From contig NC_092676.1 in NCBI RefSeq assembly GCF_964355755.1, forward strand, positions 20,940,288-21,000,287: a DNA stretch of 60,000 nt, in the 5' to 3' direction. The position numbers were made by a program, and so were the translations under genes. Each line of letters begins with the position of its first letter. The stretch's first letter is position 1. This DNA comes from Antedon mediterranea. Its lineage: Eukaryota; Echinodermata; Crinoidea; Comatulida; Antedonidae. A model generated the notes under the pieces. It ran no database searches. It was not told the DNA's origin and was given only the letters and a program-made list of their open reading frames with translations. Below are positions 1-10,680 of the stretch, in pieces.

Positions 1-245
1 TGCGTTTTCAATGCAATGATTAAATAGGCCTAGGTCTACTATATATCAACAAACAAAAAATTGATTATCCGATGTAAAAAAAAATGGTAAAAATAAGTAC
101 CAGCACATTACTAATTTAGACTAACTCTACCATTTTTACCGAACTAATTAACAATTTGAAATCCAACTATTAGGAGGCCTTTAGATTGTAGCCAGTTTTC
201 TGTGTGGAGAACAAACTGACTAAATAACAAGCTCACGTTCATAGT
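1..245. other. AT-rich sequence, nothing recognised
   Basis: No open frame with coding character and no repeat structure is visible. A TAGGCCTA-type palindrome occurs near 27. Confidence 0.5.
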
Positions 246-567
246 GATCTACTAGGACGTAACGCAAGAACGTAACGCAACGCAAAATGATTTGAAGCTT
301 GGTTCCCACTAGAACGTAACGCAAGGACGTAAACGCAACGAAAGCGTTTTAACCAATGACAAGCGAAGTTATAGACAGTTAGCAATCACAAGCGAATAAG
401 CCATCGCTTGTGATTGGTCAACTCACTTGTGTTGCGTTACGTCCTTGCGTTCCGTCGCTAGTGGGAACCACGCTTTACCAAGCACAAGCGATCGATTATT
501 CGAACCGTGATTGGTCAACTCTCTTGCGTTGCGTCTACGTCCTTGCGTTGCATCGCTAGTGAGAAAA
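246..567. mobile_element. Palindromic MITE-like element (outer copy) interrupted by a second copy
   Basis: The left part (about 246-296) carries ACTAGGACGTAACGCAAG. The right part (about 475-567) carries the complementary arm with CTTGCGTTGC and CTAGTGAGAA. The two halves become continuous if 297-474 is removed, by comparison with the uninterrupted relative at 25422-25562, which contains GATTTGACCAATCACAAGCG. No coding capacity is seen, so it is probably a non-autonomous DNA transposon. Confidence 0.55.
297..474. mobile_element. Palindromic MITE-like element (inner copy)
   Basis: Near-palindromic over its whole length. The left end GCTTGGTTCCCACTAG is mirrored by CTAGTGGGAACCACGC on the right, followed inward on both sides by CGTAACGCAAGGACGT-like arms and a central ACCAATGACAAGCG / CGCTTGTGATTGGT pair. 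Related copies lie at 24042-24185 and 25422-25562. No protein is encoded. Confidence 0.6.
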
Positions 568-3510
568 TATAGCTTAAGGGCGCGTTTACTTTGCGTTCTT
601 TTAATATCGTATTGTCAATGACATTTATAATATTGCATACTGTATTAAACTCAACGGAAGTAATAACTTAAATAAATAATTCTGATTATATTTTGCCGAA
701 TCCATTAATTGCCTTAGAGCGCGGGACTGTCCCTTTTTGGAATGAGTCAGCCCAGAATTATGCGGAATATATTATCGAGCATAGAAAGTGTTAGGATTTG
801 TTGCCAAGGCTTTCTATGAAACACTATAAAAACCTATTTAATATTAACAATAGAAGGCAGTGCGGCTACTGCTGGTGGTGCATTGACACACTTTAATAAA
901 AGCAGTGTCACAGTTGCGAATACAGTTTTTTTGTTCATTCAAACAATTATATATTCTTTTATTATTATGATTTAATGTCAAGGTCGAATCTAGGTAAGCA
1001 AAATGTTATCGGAAGACAACCGCATAGTTCACTGAGGCGAAATTTGTGGTTGTGGTTGATACGTGCACAATGCACGGGGGGCGTCGGATATTATGTAATG
1101 TAACAGTTTAATGGAAAGTTTTAATGGAATTGTTCCGACCATTTGTCTATAGTTCGGGGGTCATTTACGTCATATCATGTATCATGTCGAATAACTTTAT
1201 TTTCTATATGGCACCCGGTATGGCATCAACACTCATCATTATCATTATCATTCCACCGGTGTCAGCACAACCAAAAACTTTCAGTAGGCCTAGGCCTATT
1301 ACATTCATAATGCCAGTGAAATCGTTGGGCACCAATTTATTCACGCAGATTGTTTGGGTTTGAACCATACCAATACTTAATGCTCAACCAAAACTCCTTG
1401 GTGGAGATGTAGACATACCATGTTTTATAGTCATTTTTCTATATTTATTATCAATATAATTTTTATATAATTTGTCAATAAAAGCGGATACGACAGAGGT
1501 ACAGATAAAATCCACACGTATGTTACAATTGAGAGAGACAGAACCGCAACGTATGGGTGGGTTGGTTGTTATAGCAGACCTCTAAAAAGGAAGTCATTTT
1601 GTTCTCTTAACTATAGTGGGAACCCGAATTAAGATGAGATAGAAACTTATTTGTGAAATGCGCGTGTGATTACATATTATATTATCAATGTCAATATTAT
1701 CATCGGCGTAATATTTTGTTGTTTTACAGTATTTCTTCTGACGTAAGGGCTGGCCATGGCAATCTAACAATAGGATGCCGGGCTCCGGAGATCAAAGTGT
1801 TTATCTGTGGCTGCGACAAGATCCCTTAAGACACCGCGCGCCGCGGATACTATGTACAGTATTGCTTGTACAGTACTGTATTTGTCGCAGCCAGACAAAG
1901 ATCAAAGTACTGTTGATAGATTGCCTTGGCCTGACAAAGCTTCGAAGCCAATGGTTCAATGGATGCGGATTTGAAAAACTTTTCTGTGTTAAAATTCTCT
2001 ATTCCTTAGCATTTCTTTTTTCAAAACTACTGTAATATTATTCCTGAAGACATAAGGTGATTTTTTTCGCGCGCAAATCGACTAATCCGCACGTATGTGT
2101 AGACCTAAATTTCCATCGCTTTTTTGAATGCGCAACCAATCAGAACTCTGTAATAGTTGATTCGCGTGCATATATATATTATTATATTATATCTAGCCGA
2201 GAACTGGCTTTACATTTTTTGTGAGTGCATGTTAGTCTAGTGAATGTATCCTTTGTTATGAGTCAATAGATATACATATTATATAGGTAACTTTATTTCC
2301 AAAAAATGTAACAAAACCACGCACTGTGGATTTACAAAGTTCTTACATGCATGCATGCTTTATACAACAACAAAAAATATAAAATAACGTAAAAATAATG
2401 ATTCAAAATAACAAAAGCCACTAATTTCAGTTGCTGGCAATCTCACGCAAATGAATTAAGTCGTTTAAATTACTTAACTTAAAATTTCTGATAAATAAAT
2501 CATTTCTAAGTGTACTTAATATTATAACAAAACGCATACCGTTCTGCTTTGTGGATGGTAATCTTGTAGAATTGGAACAGAATAGAATAAGAACCACTCT
2601 GTATTGAAATTAGACCAACAACAAACAAGAACTTCTAAAATCGTGCACATATTCCCTTTTATGGTGAACATGCTTATTAGACCCTATCATTACCCTAGTT
2701 GCCTTTTATTAACCGAATCACAAAAATACTGTACCGACACAGATAACCTAATTTAATGGCTTAAGGAGATATCTGGGTAAATAATAGACGAAATACAACT
2801 ATTATGTATCAATAAATCGCAAATAATTATCATAAGAATTGAAGTAATATAACTGGACCAAAGTACGATCTAATTTAACAAAAGACAGTTGTCTTGTTAA
2901 TCACGTGACACAATTCAGGAAACTGTTTATTATAGGAAGTTTGTTTCACCGGTGTTTGTTTGTTATGAATACAATACCCGTATACAAAACATGGTTGTTA
3001 CCGTGTTTTATGAATGATTATCTTAAGATAATGTTAGGTTTGACTTGAAATAAATCAGACAATTATCATGAAATAATATACAAATTATAAAGGTTTATGA
3101 ATGGAATGGTATAAAAATAATGGCATGATTTTAAATTGTAAAATGTTACAGTTTCAGCCTTCTGGCTATTTGTGGCATTGTTGGTCTTTTTTGGACAATA
3201 CAAATTCTGAAATTAGGTGACTGATGAAATGTTATGAAGCGATCGTTAACTAGTGCGTACTATTGCACGCCATGTGACCCACAATCGTCCAATCAATGAC
3301 AGGAATTTATTCAAGTGTTATATAACATCAGTTTATTAACAGGGTAATTAGACCTATAGTTGCACAGACATGGCTTGCATTGATGATGAAACGACATTTG
3401 TTGGTGATATCTGATTCAGGAATGCATCGTCAATATATTGATTGGACCATGGAGTTTTTATAGCTTCATGGTTGAACATGAATGATCTCACTGGTGGTGA
3501 TAAACTGGGA
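568..3510. other. Gene-less AT-rich stretch
   Basis: No coding exon can be supported. Short open frames near 1124-1363 and 1775-2035 have no recognisable domain and no splice context. Short AT dinucleotide runs occur around 2169-2193. Confidence 0.5.
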
Positions 3511-3632
3511 TTAAAGAAAAAAAATAGTTAGCGAGACTTTGATGTGCCCATATATGGTAGTGATATAACATAATCATGTCCATATATGGGCACATCACAT
3601 TTTTTTGTCACAAAGTTTGACAGAGCTTTAGA
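3511..3632. mobile_element. TTAA-type MITE, GATGTGCCCATAT family, copy 1
   Basis: Two inverted arms, GATGTGCCCATATATGG and its complement CCATATATGGGCACATC, surround a short centre. The right flank runs through TTTGACAGAGCTTTAG, matching the right end of the better preserved copy at 42651-42775. The ends of this copy are eroded. Confidence 0.55.
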
Positions 3633-5054
3633 CTATAGACTATCTTGGGAGTATAGTTAAATTCTAACATTTATATTAGTTTAAATCATGGTACTGCTAA
3701 ATCTTGTAGTTATAGTAATCTTATTAACTTTAGCAGTCCCTGACCACTTCATCTCTGTATATTTTATATTATGGTTTTTTAGTCAAATAAATAAATGAAA
3801 TGAAATAAAAAAATTAGAACAGAGACAGTATTTTACTATCTTCGGAAAATTATCTCACGGGAATATGTAAAAACCCAGATTTTTAAAAATATATTAACAA
3901 GTACAATACTTTCATCACGAATTAGTTGTCTATGTTTATTAACCTTGGTTAAGTTTATCGCGTGTTTGTTTGTTGTTTGTTTTACACTTTCGATTATGCT
4001 TTTAATCACCTCACGCAAGTTTTAACACGAATCTCGCATTTTAAAATTATAACAATTCGATTATTCACGTTTTACCCACGTTTAAAGGCCAACTACGAAA
4101 CAGTTTTATAGATTTCTGTTTTCAAAAGTAGAGTAGTTAACTTTCAGTTTAGATAAATTACATGTTTTATAAACTTATAAACAAATTGAGGCGATCAAAA
4201 AGTGTGTGTGCGTGTACGAAATGAACAAATACAAAAGTATAGTTCCCACAAAATTGAGGCGATAAAAAACAATGACGATAAAGAAACCTTTGTATTTTGA
4301 GTGGCCAGTTTGTGTGCGTGTACGAAATTAACAAATACAAAAGTATAGTTTCCAAAATAATACACATTTTATACCGTATTTTGAGCAGTTGCAGCAGAAA
4401 CAGGCCCAGTGAGATAATGAACTTTTCATTTTTGTTAACCGCATCTTAAGAAATAAAATTATTGTCTTTATTAAAACAAGAAGATTAATTTCCGAAATAG
4501 AAGCAATTTTGAAATCCATATAGTTTTCGTTGATAGGCTTTATGAAATTAATACCTATTTGCCCACAATTTATTTTCTATTTAACACCAAAGGTCGTTAT
4601 CCTTTCAGATACTGTACTAGACAAAATGTAAATATCAATATTGATTTAACGTGATCAAATAAAAAAAGTATTATAGGTCTAAACGTTAATTTAATCAATA
4701 TTATTAAGTAATTTGTAATGTAATCTTTAATGGTCTACTGTAAAATGTACTTATATTATACTCAACAAGAAGAGGGCTATATAAATCCAAAGGCAAATTA
4801 CTGAAAAAATGACAATGCTGTGGGTATCAGTTGCTGGATCTCAATGGAGATACCAAAATAAAAGAATGGAGATACCAAAATAAAAGCGAAAAGCTAAATC
4901 AAAACGATAAAAAACAGCCAGAAAAGTTAACAGAGCTATATAATAAACAAATCAGGCAAAGTACATTAATTCTAAACCGCCCTGTGAAATACTGAAACTT
5001 AATTAATTAATTTGAAACGATAAAGATAGGAAATCTGTGAGAATGAGAAAAAGT
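3633..5054. other. AT-rich stretch with a local tandem duplication
   Basis: Around 4185-4355 a unit containing GTGCGTGTACGAAAT and AACAAATACAAAAGTATAGTT occurs twice, about 106 bp apart. The segment 3720-3810 resembles a retroelement 3' end, with the repetitive AAATAAATGAAATGAAAT tail. No gene is seen. Confidence 0.45.
4765..4960. repeat. Interspersed repeat fragment
   Basis: Includes CCAAAGGCAAATTACTG, CAATGGAGATACCAAA and CAGCCAGAAAAGTTAACAGAG. The first two reappear on the opposite strand at about 17870-17960, and the last at 15028-15050. This identifies an interspersed family of unknown type. The GGAGATACCAAAATAAAAG part is itself doubled (4847-4885). Confidence 0.5.
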
Positions 5055-5126
5055 CGCCCCAACCGAGACTCGAACTCGGACCGCCTGCTTGATATGCAGA
5101 TGTCCTAACCATTAGACCACTGGGGC
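5055..5126 (-). tRNA. tRNA-type gene, anticodon AUC (Asp codon GAU by base pairing)
   Basis: Read on the minus strand, the 72 nt fold into a complete cloverleaf. The acceptor stem is GCCCCAG with TTGGGGC. The D arm is GTCT/GGAC around AATGGTTA. The anticodon stem is TCTGC/GCAGG with loop ATATCAA, and the T arm is CCGAG/CTCGG around TTCGAGT. A and B boxes are intact, and a TTTTT Pol III terminator follows at 5048-5052. The conserved U33 places the anticodon as AUC. Animals normally read Asp codons with GUC, so this may be a tRNA-derived repeat or a pseudogene that kept its fold. No CCA is encoded and no intron is seen. Confidence 0.65.
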
Positions 5127-6049
5127 TTTCATGGTATTGTTCAAACTCAATTGGATAGCGACTCTTTAACATATATAAATACAGCATATATACAATCGAT
5201 TTCAATATTGTAAACAGTTTTCGATATGGAATTGAAATTTAGCTAGCCCATACTACGTACAATGTATACATTTTTAGAGAAGGAAAGGTCTAATTAATAT
5301 TAAATCGGCGGTCAAGGGTTATCTGTACACTGTCAACTTGAGGTAATTACAAGCAATTGGAAATGTACTTTGAATTTCCGGAACTGACCCACCCCTCTTC
5401 TTTATCTTTAGACCTCGGACGTGGGATATACATAGTGGTCTAATCGTTTGGTTTTTCGCGCACGTGCATGGTTGTACCAATCGTCAAAATGGTTTCTGCA
5501 GATGCTTCACGTAGGCTTAAACAAGGTTATTCGTCTTTTGGATTTGAATTGTGAGATTTACCGGTGATTGCCTAATTCCCGGGAGAGATAGCCACGTCGG
5601 AAACAATCGGAAGGGTTTAACCGCACGGAAACAATCGGAAATACACCTTGCAGGAAACCGATCCTCTCTGCAGTGATACTATCTAAATCTTTATTGCTTA
5701 ATTCTCATTCAAATCAGATTAGAATTCAACTTCAATCTACTTTCTTACTTTCTCTAAATGCAGCAGTTGATATTTGAAAAAAAATCAGTTGACCAAAAAA
5801 ATAAATCTTTCAATAAATTCGCTATTTATCCCAGCCAAATATTTCCATTTTAATATGTTACTTTATAAATAATATGCAGTTATAGAATAAGTAGCACCGA
5901 TAGATATAGGTTTAATATATTTCGTTTGTTTTACCAGCAGTGATCAATATTATAGGCCCGGAAAACTGCTTTGTTAAATTAAACTTTCCTAATATGAAAG
6001 GGTTAACTTTTCAATATAATATATTATTAATAATACTATTACATTTTAC

Positions 6050-6300
6050 TTTCTATGGACTAGAGATTCCGAAAAGATTGAATGATTAAATATTGGAATA
6101 ATCTTCCATCATACATTAAGGTATAAAAACACTAAATGAGTATAAACGTGCTATAAAGTTGGTAATGTGCATGTGAATTTTTATTGTTGTATTTTGTGAT
6201 TTTTTCTATGTGTTTGACCGGCCCTATTGGAAATTTGTTTTTAGGTTTATAGGTAATCCTTGGTATGTTGATTGTACCGAATAAAAGAAACAAACGAAAC
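6050..6300 (+). mobile_element. Non-LTR retrotransposon 3'-end fragment
   Basis: At 6094-6120 the frame reads WNNLPSYIK, the WN-x-LP motif commonly found near the C-terminus of LINE reverse transcriptase proteins. Stops follow shortly afterwards. A GT-rich 3' tail with GACCGGCCCTATTGG and an AATAAA at about 6281 ends in an A-rich run. The stretch ACTTTCTATGGAC-AGAGATTCCGAAA at about 6048-6075 is repeated at 55815-55845. It is a dead fragment. Confidence 0.45.
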
Positions 6301-6684
6301 GATTAATGTAAACAATTTAAGTTGAAATTAAATTTAATGTATAAGTCATATTACGGTCAAAGCCTACGTGTGCAATTGTGGCGTGTGTTTGTACTGATTA
6401 GTTTCGACCAATCACGTCGACTCGTACATTTATTATATATTATTATATAAGTCAAGTTGTTTGGCACACCTCGCTAAATACCCTCTTAACACACCTTCAC
6501 CGCACCCTGACTATCCATGTACAATCGGAAATTCCAAGGCCTATTAAAACTATCCAGGAATCTGACTCTCACTTTTTAAATTGTAAAAAAAATGTAGCTG
6601 TCTATTAAAATAGATACTGTTGATTTTGTAGAAGAGCTTAAACCATAAGATAAACATATGTTGCCAGTCATTCGTTTCACGAAA

Positions 6685-6996
6685 AAGTGTCCCCTACTGA
6701 ATAGGGGTGTCCTCTGCTGAAAGAAATGTTCCCTGCTGAGTAGGGTTATCCCCTGCTGAAAGGAGTGTCCCTTGCTGAATGGAGATGTCTCCTGCTGAAT
6801 AGGGGTGTCCTCTGCTGAAAGGAGTGTCCCCTGCTGAATAGGGTTATCTCCTGCTGAATGGAGATGTTCCCTGCTAAATGGAGATGTCCTCTGCTGAAAG
6901 GAGTGTCCCCTGCTGAATAGGGTTATCCCCTGCTGAAAGGAGTGTCCCCTGCTGAATAGGGTTATCCCCTGCTGAAAGGAGTGTCCCCTGCTGAAT
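6685..6996. repeat. Minisatellite, 21-bp unit (TGTCCCCTGCTGAATAGGG-like)
   Basis: About 15 imperfect units alternate between ...CTGCTGAATAGGGGTGTCC and ...CTGCTGAAAGGAGTGTCC forms. Because the unit length is a multiple of three, it leaves a long open frame on the minus strand. That frame is a by-product of the array and not a supported gene. The monomer resembles the core of the repeat fragments at 13420-13600 and 16930-17215. Confidence 0.8.
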
Positions 6997-9900
6997 AATA
7001 GTAAAACATTAATATATATTGAAGTAAAAAAATGTAAACACACTCCCCCTTTTCTGACAAAATAAGAGAATTGGAACACCTTCATTGTATGAAAGACGGA
7101 CATAAAGATAAACGATTTATTTTATCTTCTCCTGCATTTTCATAAGGTATTTACGATAGATTGTTGTGTTTACACGCTACTTATGGGCATGAACTTACGG
7201 TTCTCTACTTGTAGTTTGTTTATATTTGATTATACTTGAAATAAAAAGTTAATGATTTGTCAGACAGTGGAGTGTGTCGGGTAATGTAGATAGTCTTAAT
7301 TATTATTAATTACTTTAATTGCTAAGAACATCAGGAAGACAAATTATAAAGTTCGATGAGAACGCGATGACACCGAGCACTTGTTATTTATTTACGGTAA
7401 TAAAGGAAGAACATGAGATTGAAGATGTTGCCGAAATATTTTTTATATAATTATAATAATTACTGTTGTTATTACATTACGTCATTACACCAACGAAATA
7501 TTACCTAAATAAATTTAATAATCGATGTCGTTAATTGATTAATTAATTACCACATTGTTAACAAAAATATTTTCCAAACATTCCCAAGCAATTTTAATCT
7601 AATTGTACCATCTCTCATAAAGACTTGTTTCCGTATCCAAGTGCCGAGAGCTTCATCATCAAACGTATGTAAATATACGCAACGACACTTGACTGTGTAA
7701 CGTACTTGTAAATGACCATGTTAATTAACGTCTGATAAGATAATAGCCAGCTAACAAAGTCTTTAATACACAAATATTGTTCATTAAGTTATTTGATAAC
7801 TCATGTAGTAGGCCTGTATTCTTGCAAACCTAAGCGTTTGTTCCCACGTTATAAATAATACGGTGTTGAAATGGATTGTTTCTAATTTTAGACCCGGACG
7901 AAGACGGATTGTCACTGTTTCGTTAAAGATGTATTGTCTTCCAAAACACGAACATGATTTGGCCATTTTGTAGTTTTAATCAAGTTATTTTCTTTTGGTA
8001 CAAACAACTCACAAAAATAATGCTTTTTGCATTAAATAAAGACAAAATAAACAGGTAAATTTAACAAAAAAAAACTCATGCTTCCGATTGACTATACATG
8101 TCTTTTTTTTATCATCACATTATTCGTAAAAGACCTAACATTTTAATTTTTTTTAGGGGGACAATATATTATTATACCTATATTTAAGTTACTAATTATT
8201 TTGGTGGTATGTCCTTGAGAAATAAATTTGTTAAATCGAGATTAAAAGCGAGATTTCGTTGATCGAACACGCTAAACAATGCTTTCATTTATCTCTTTGG
8301 CGTGTAGGGCCTATCTTTGCCCATCAAAAACTTGAATTAAATAAATCTATACTCCTGTAGAGATTATAGTGAAAGCAAGGTACAAATGCGGTTAAATGTT
8401 AGTAATGTTTATGCTTTTAATTTTAAATACTTATTTGATAATTCCCATTTTCATATCCACAAATCCTGAGATAATAATATCTTAAAACATAAAACACATT
8501 GCATGATATTATAGACTTGTCCAATTGTCTGACTGACGCAATTATTTTTACCGCAAATCTTTTAAAACTTATTTTCATTGGAAATGTACCGAATCTAAGC
8601 TCGGAAATGTATTTATGTCAGAAGGATTTAACTAAAATCCACTTTAATTTCGGTATAATATTTTGTATTACTAAAATGTAATATCACCTTGGTTCTACGA
8701 AATATGTACACCTTAGTATAATGGCATATTATAGCCTAATCCTACCGGTATTACTTTATACTACAAAATGCTTGGATTAACAAAGTGCAAGATTACAAAT
8801 ATTATACAAAATAGGCTTGCAATACAATGTTAAATGATATTGTAATTTGTTTTTTTGGAAATACACTAAATCTATACTAAGCCCGGAAATATATTTATGT
8901 CAAAGATAACAATAACTGTCCATCGGTTATGCTTTCAATGATAAATGTCAGTATAATTTGGATTTAGAAAAATGAAAGAAGTATACAAAATATAATAATA
9001 AAATTATATAATATAAACTTGTACCTTGCGTACTAAGCCAGGAAATGTGTTTAAAGTCAAAAGATTAAAATGTTATCTGCCCGCACACCTAAAGTCAATT
9101 GTATTTAATAGGAATTGTTATTGGTGTACCGATTGTTATTAATGGTAAATTGTTTTTATTATCACAATATAGAGAAAGATATGATGGGTTAAATATCCTC
9201 ACTAAAAAGGTGATTTTTTCACAAAGTGGAAGTAAAACAGTTGATATAGAATATTCAAAGTTCAGTAATGTTAAATATTATGGTGACGATGATATTTAAG
9301 ACTTGTAAGTGCGTATCAAAGTTAGGCTTAGCATATAGGAGCAGTAGTGGTTACGGTTTACGACCCGGCGCTTATATATATTTTCTTTTTTGGAGGAGGA
9401 AGGAGGGAGAGGGTGTGGTAGTGTTACCTCGTAACATCACTAGTAAACATTATTCTCAATAATACACTAACCCATCCTTTGGGGCATGACCATATGAAAA
9501 AGACAGTTCGTTGGATCCATTAAATCCATTGGAAGCCCGAAATCCATAGGACTCTTGCCCATCCATGACCCCTTCTCCGGCTTTTGGTTTTTAATCAATG
9601 CTTTTAAAAGCATGTGATGAGCGAGCAGCTGTCTCTGCCTGAATAGGGTCACGCGCTTCAGGCTCTTACACAGGAAATAGGAAAACGGATGGAATTCATT
9701 GTAAACTTCTGTAATAATAATAAATTAAAGGCATAACTTCCACTTGATAAAATTCTCACCCACTCAAATATCCCTGAACCCTAGATATCATTTTAATGTA
9801 TTATGTACTAAGTAACGAATGGTACCGTAGTTGTTTTTATTTTGTTTTTTTTTGCTGCGTGATGTTTTAGTAATAGTAGGCCTAACCATGTACCCACATT

Positions 9901-10079
9901 TGATAATTTATAGGTTCATGTTTGAACTGATGTACAGCCTGTAATTTAAAGTAAATTACCCTAAAATGTTGGTATTTGATGTTTTTTGATTGTGAATAAT
10001 CAATGTTATGTTATAACAGGGATGTTACTCGCATGTATTTTTCGAGTAAGTGTGAGTGCTGTACTATTGCGTGATTGTT
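6997..10079. other. AT-rich stretch with a diverged repeat
   Basis: Three diverged copies of a unit with CTAAG-CCGGAAAT-TATTTATGTCA-A occur at about 8576-8630, 8857-8910 and 9018-9060. A low-confidence minus-strand terminal exon candidate lies near 9460-9556 and is described under findings. No supported gene. Confidence 0.45.
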
Positions 10080-10680
10080 TTAGAATTTTAACTTTTTATT
10101 TTATTTATTGATATTTATGTATTAGTATTGATTTATTGGCATTGATTTATTAGTATTTATATATTAGTATTGATTTATTAGTATTGATCTATTGGTATTT
10201 ATTTGTTGGCATTTATTTATTAGTGCAATATTGATTGATATATTGGTATTGATTTATTGTTATTGATTTATTGACATTGACTTATTGCTATTCATTTATT
10301 AATATTGATTGATATATTGGCATTGATATATTAGTATTGATTTATTAGTATTGATTGATGTATTGGTATTTATTGGTATTTATTTATTGGTATTGATTTA
10401 TTGGCATTAATGTATTGGCAATTATTTATTGGTATTGATTTATTGGTATTTATTTATTGATCTATTGGTATTGATTTATTGGCAATGATTTATTTGTACA
10501 GTATTAATTGATATATTGGTATTGATTTATTGGCATTGATTTATTGGTATTGATTAATTGGCATTGATTTATTGTACAATATTGATTTATTGTACAGTAT
10601 TGGTTTATTGATATTGATTAGTTTAGTATGGATTAATTGGTATTGATTGATTAGTATTACATTTTCAGTATTTATTTTTA
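10080..10680. repeat. Degenerate minisatellite, TTGATTTATTGGTA-like unit
   Basis: For about 600 bp the plus strand is built from imperfect TATTGATTTATTGGTAT units of roughly 12-14 bp with frequent substitutions. It is very AT-rich. Any open frames across it are low-complexity artefacts. Confidence 0.8.

Noticed and set aside
6576-7103. 175-codon minus-strand frame with repeated FSRGHSFQQG units
   Set aside because: It lies on the 21-bp minisatellite, whose unit length keeps the frame open. Outside the array the translation has no features.
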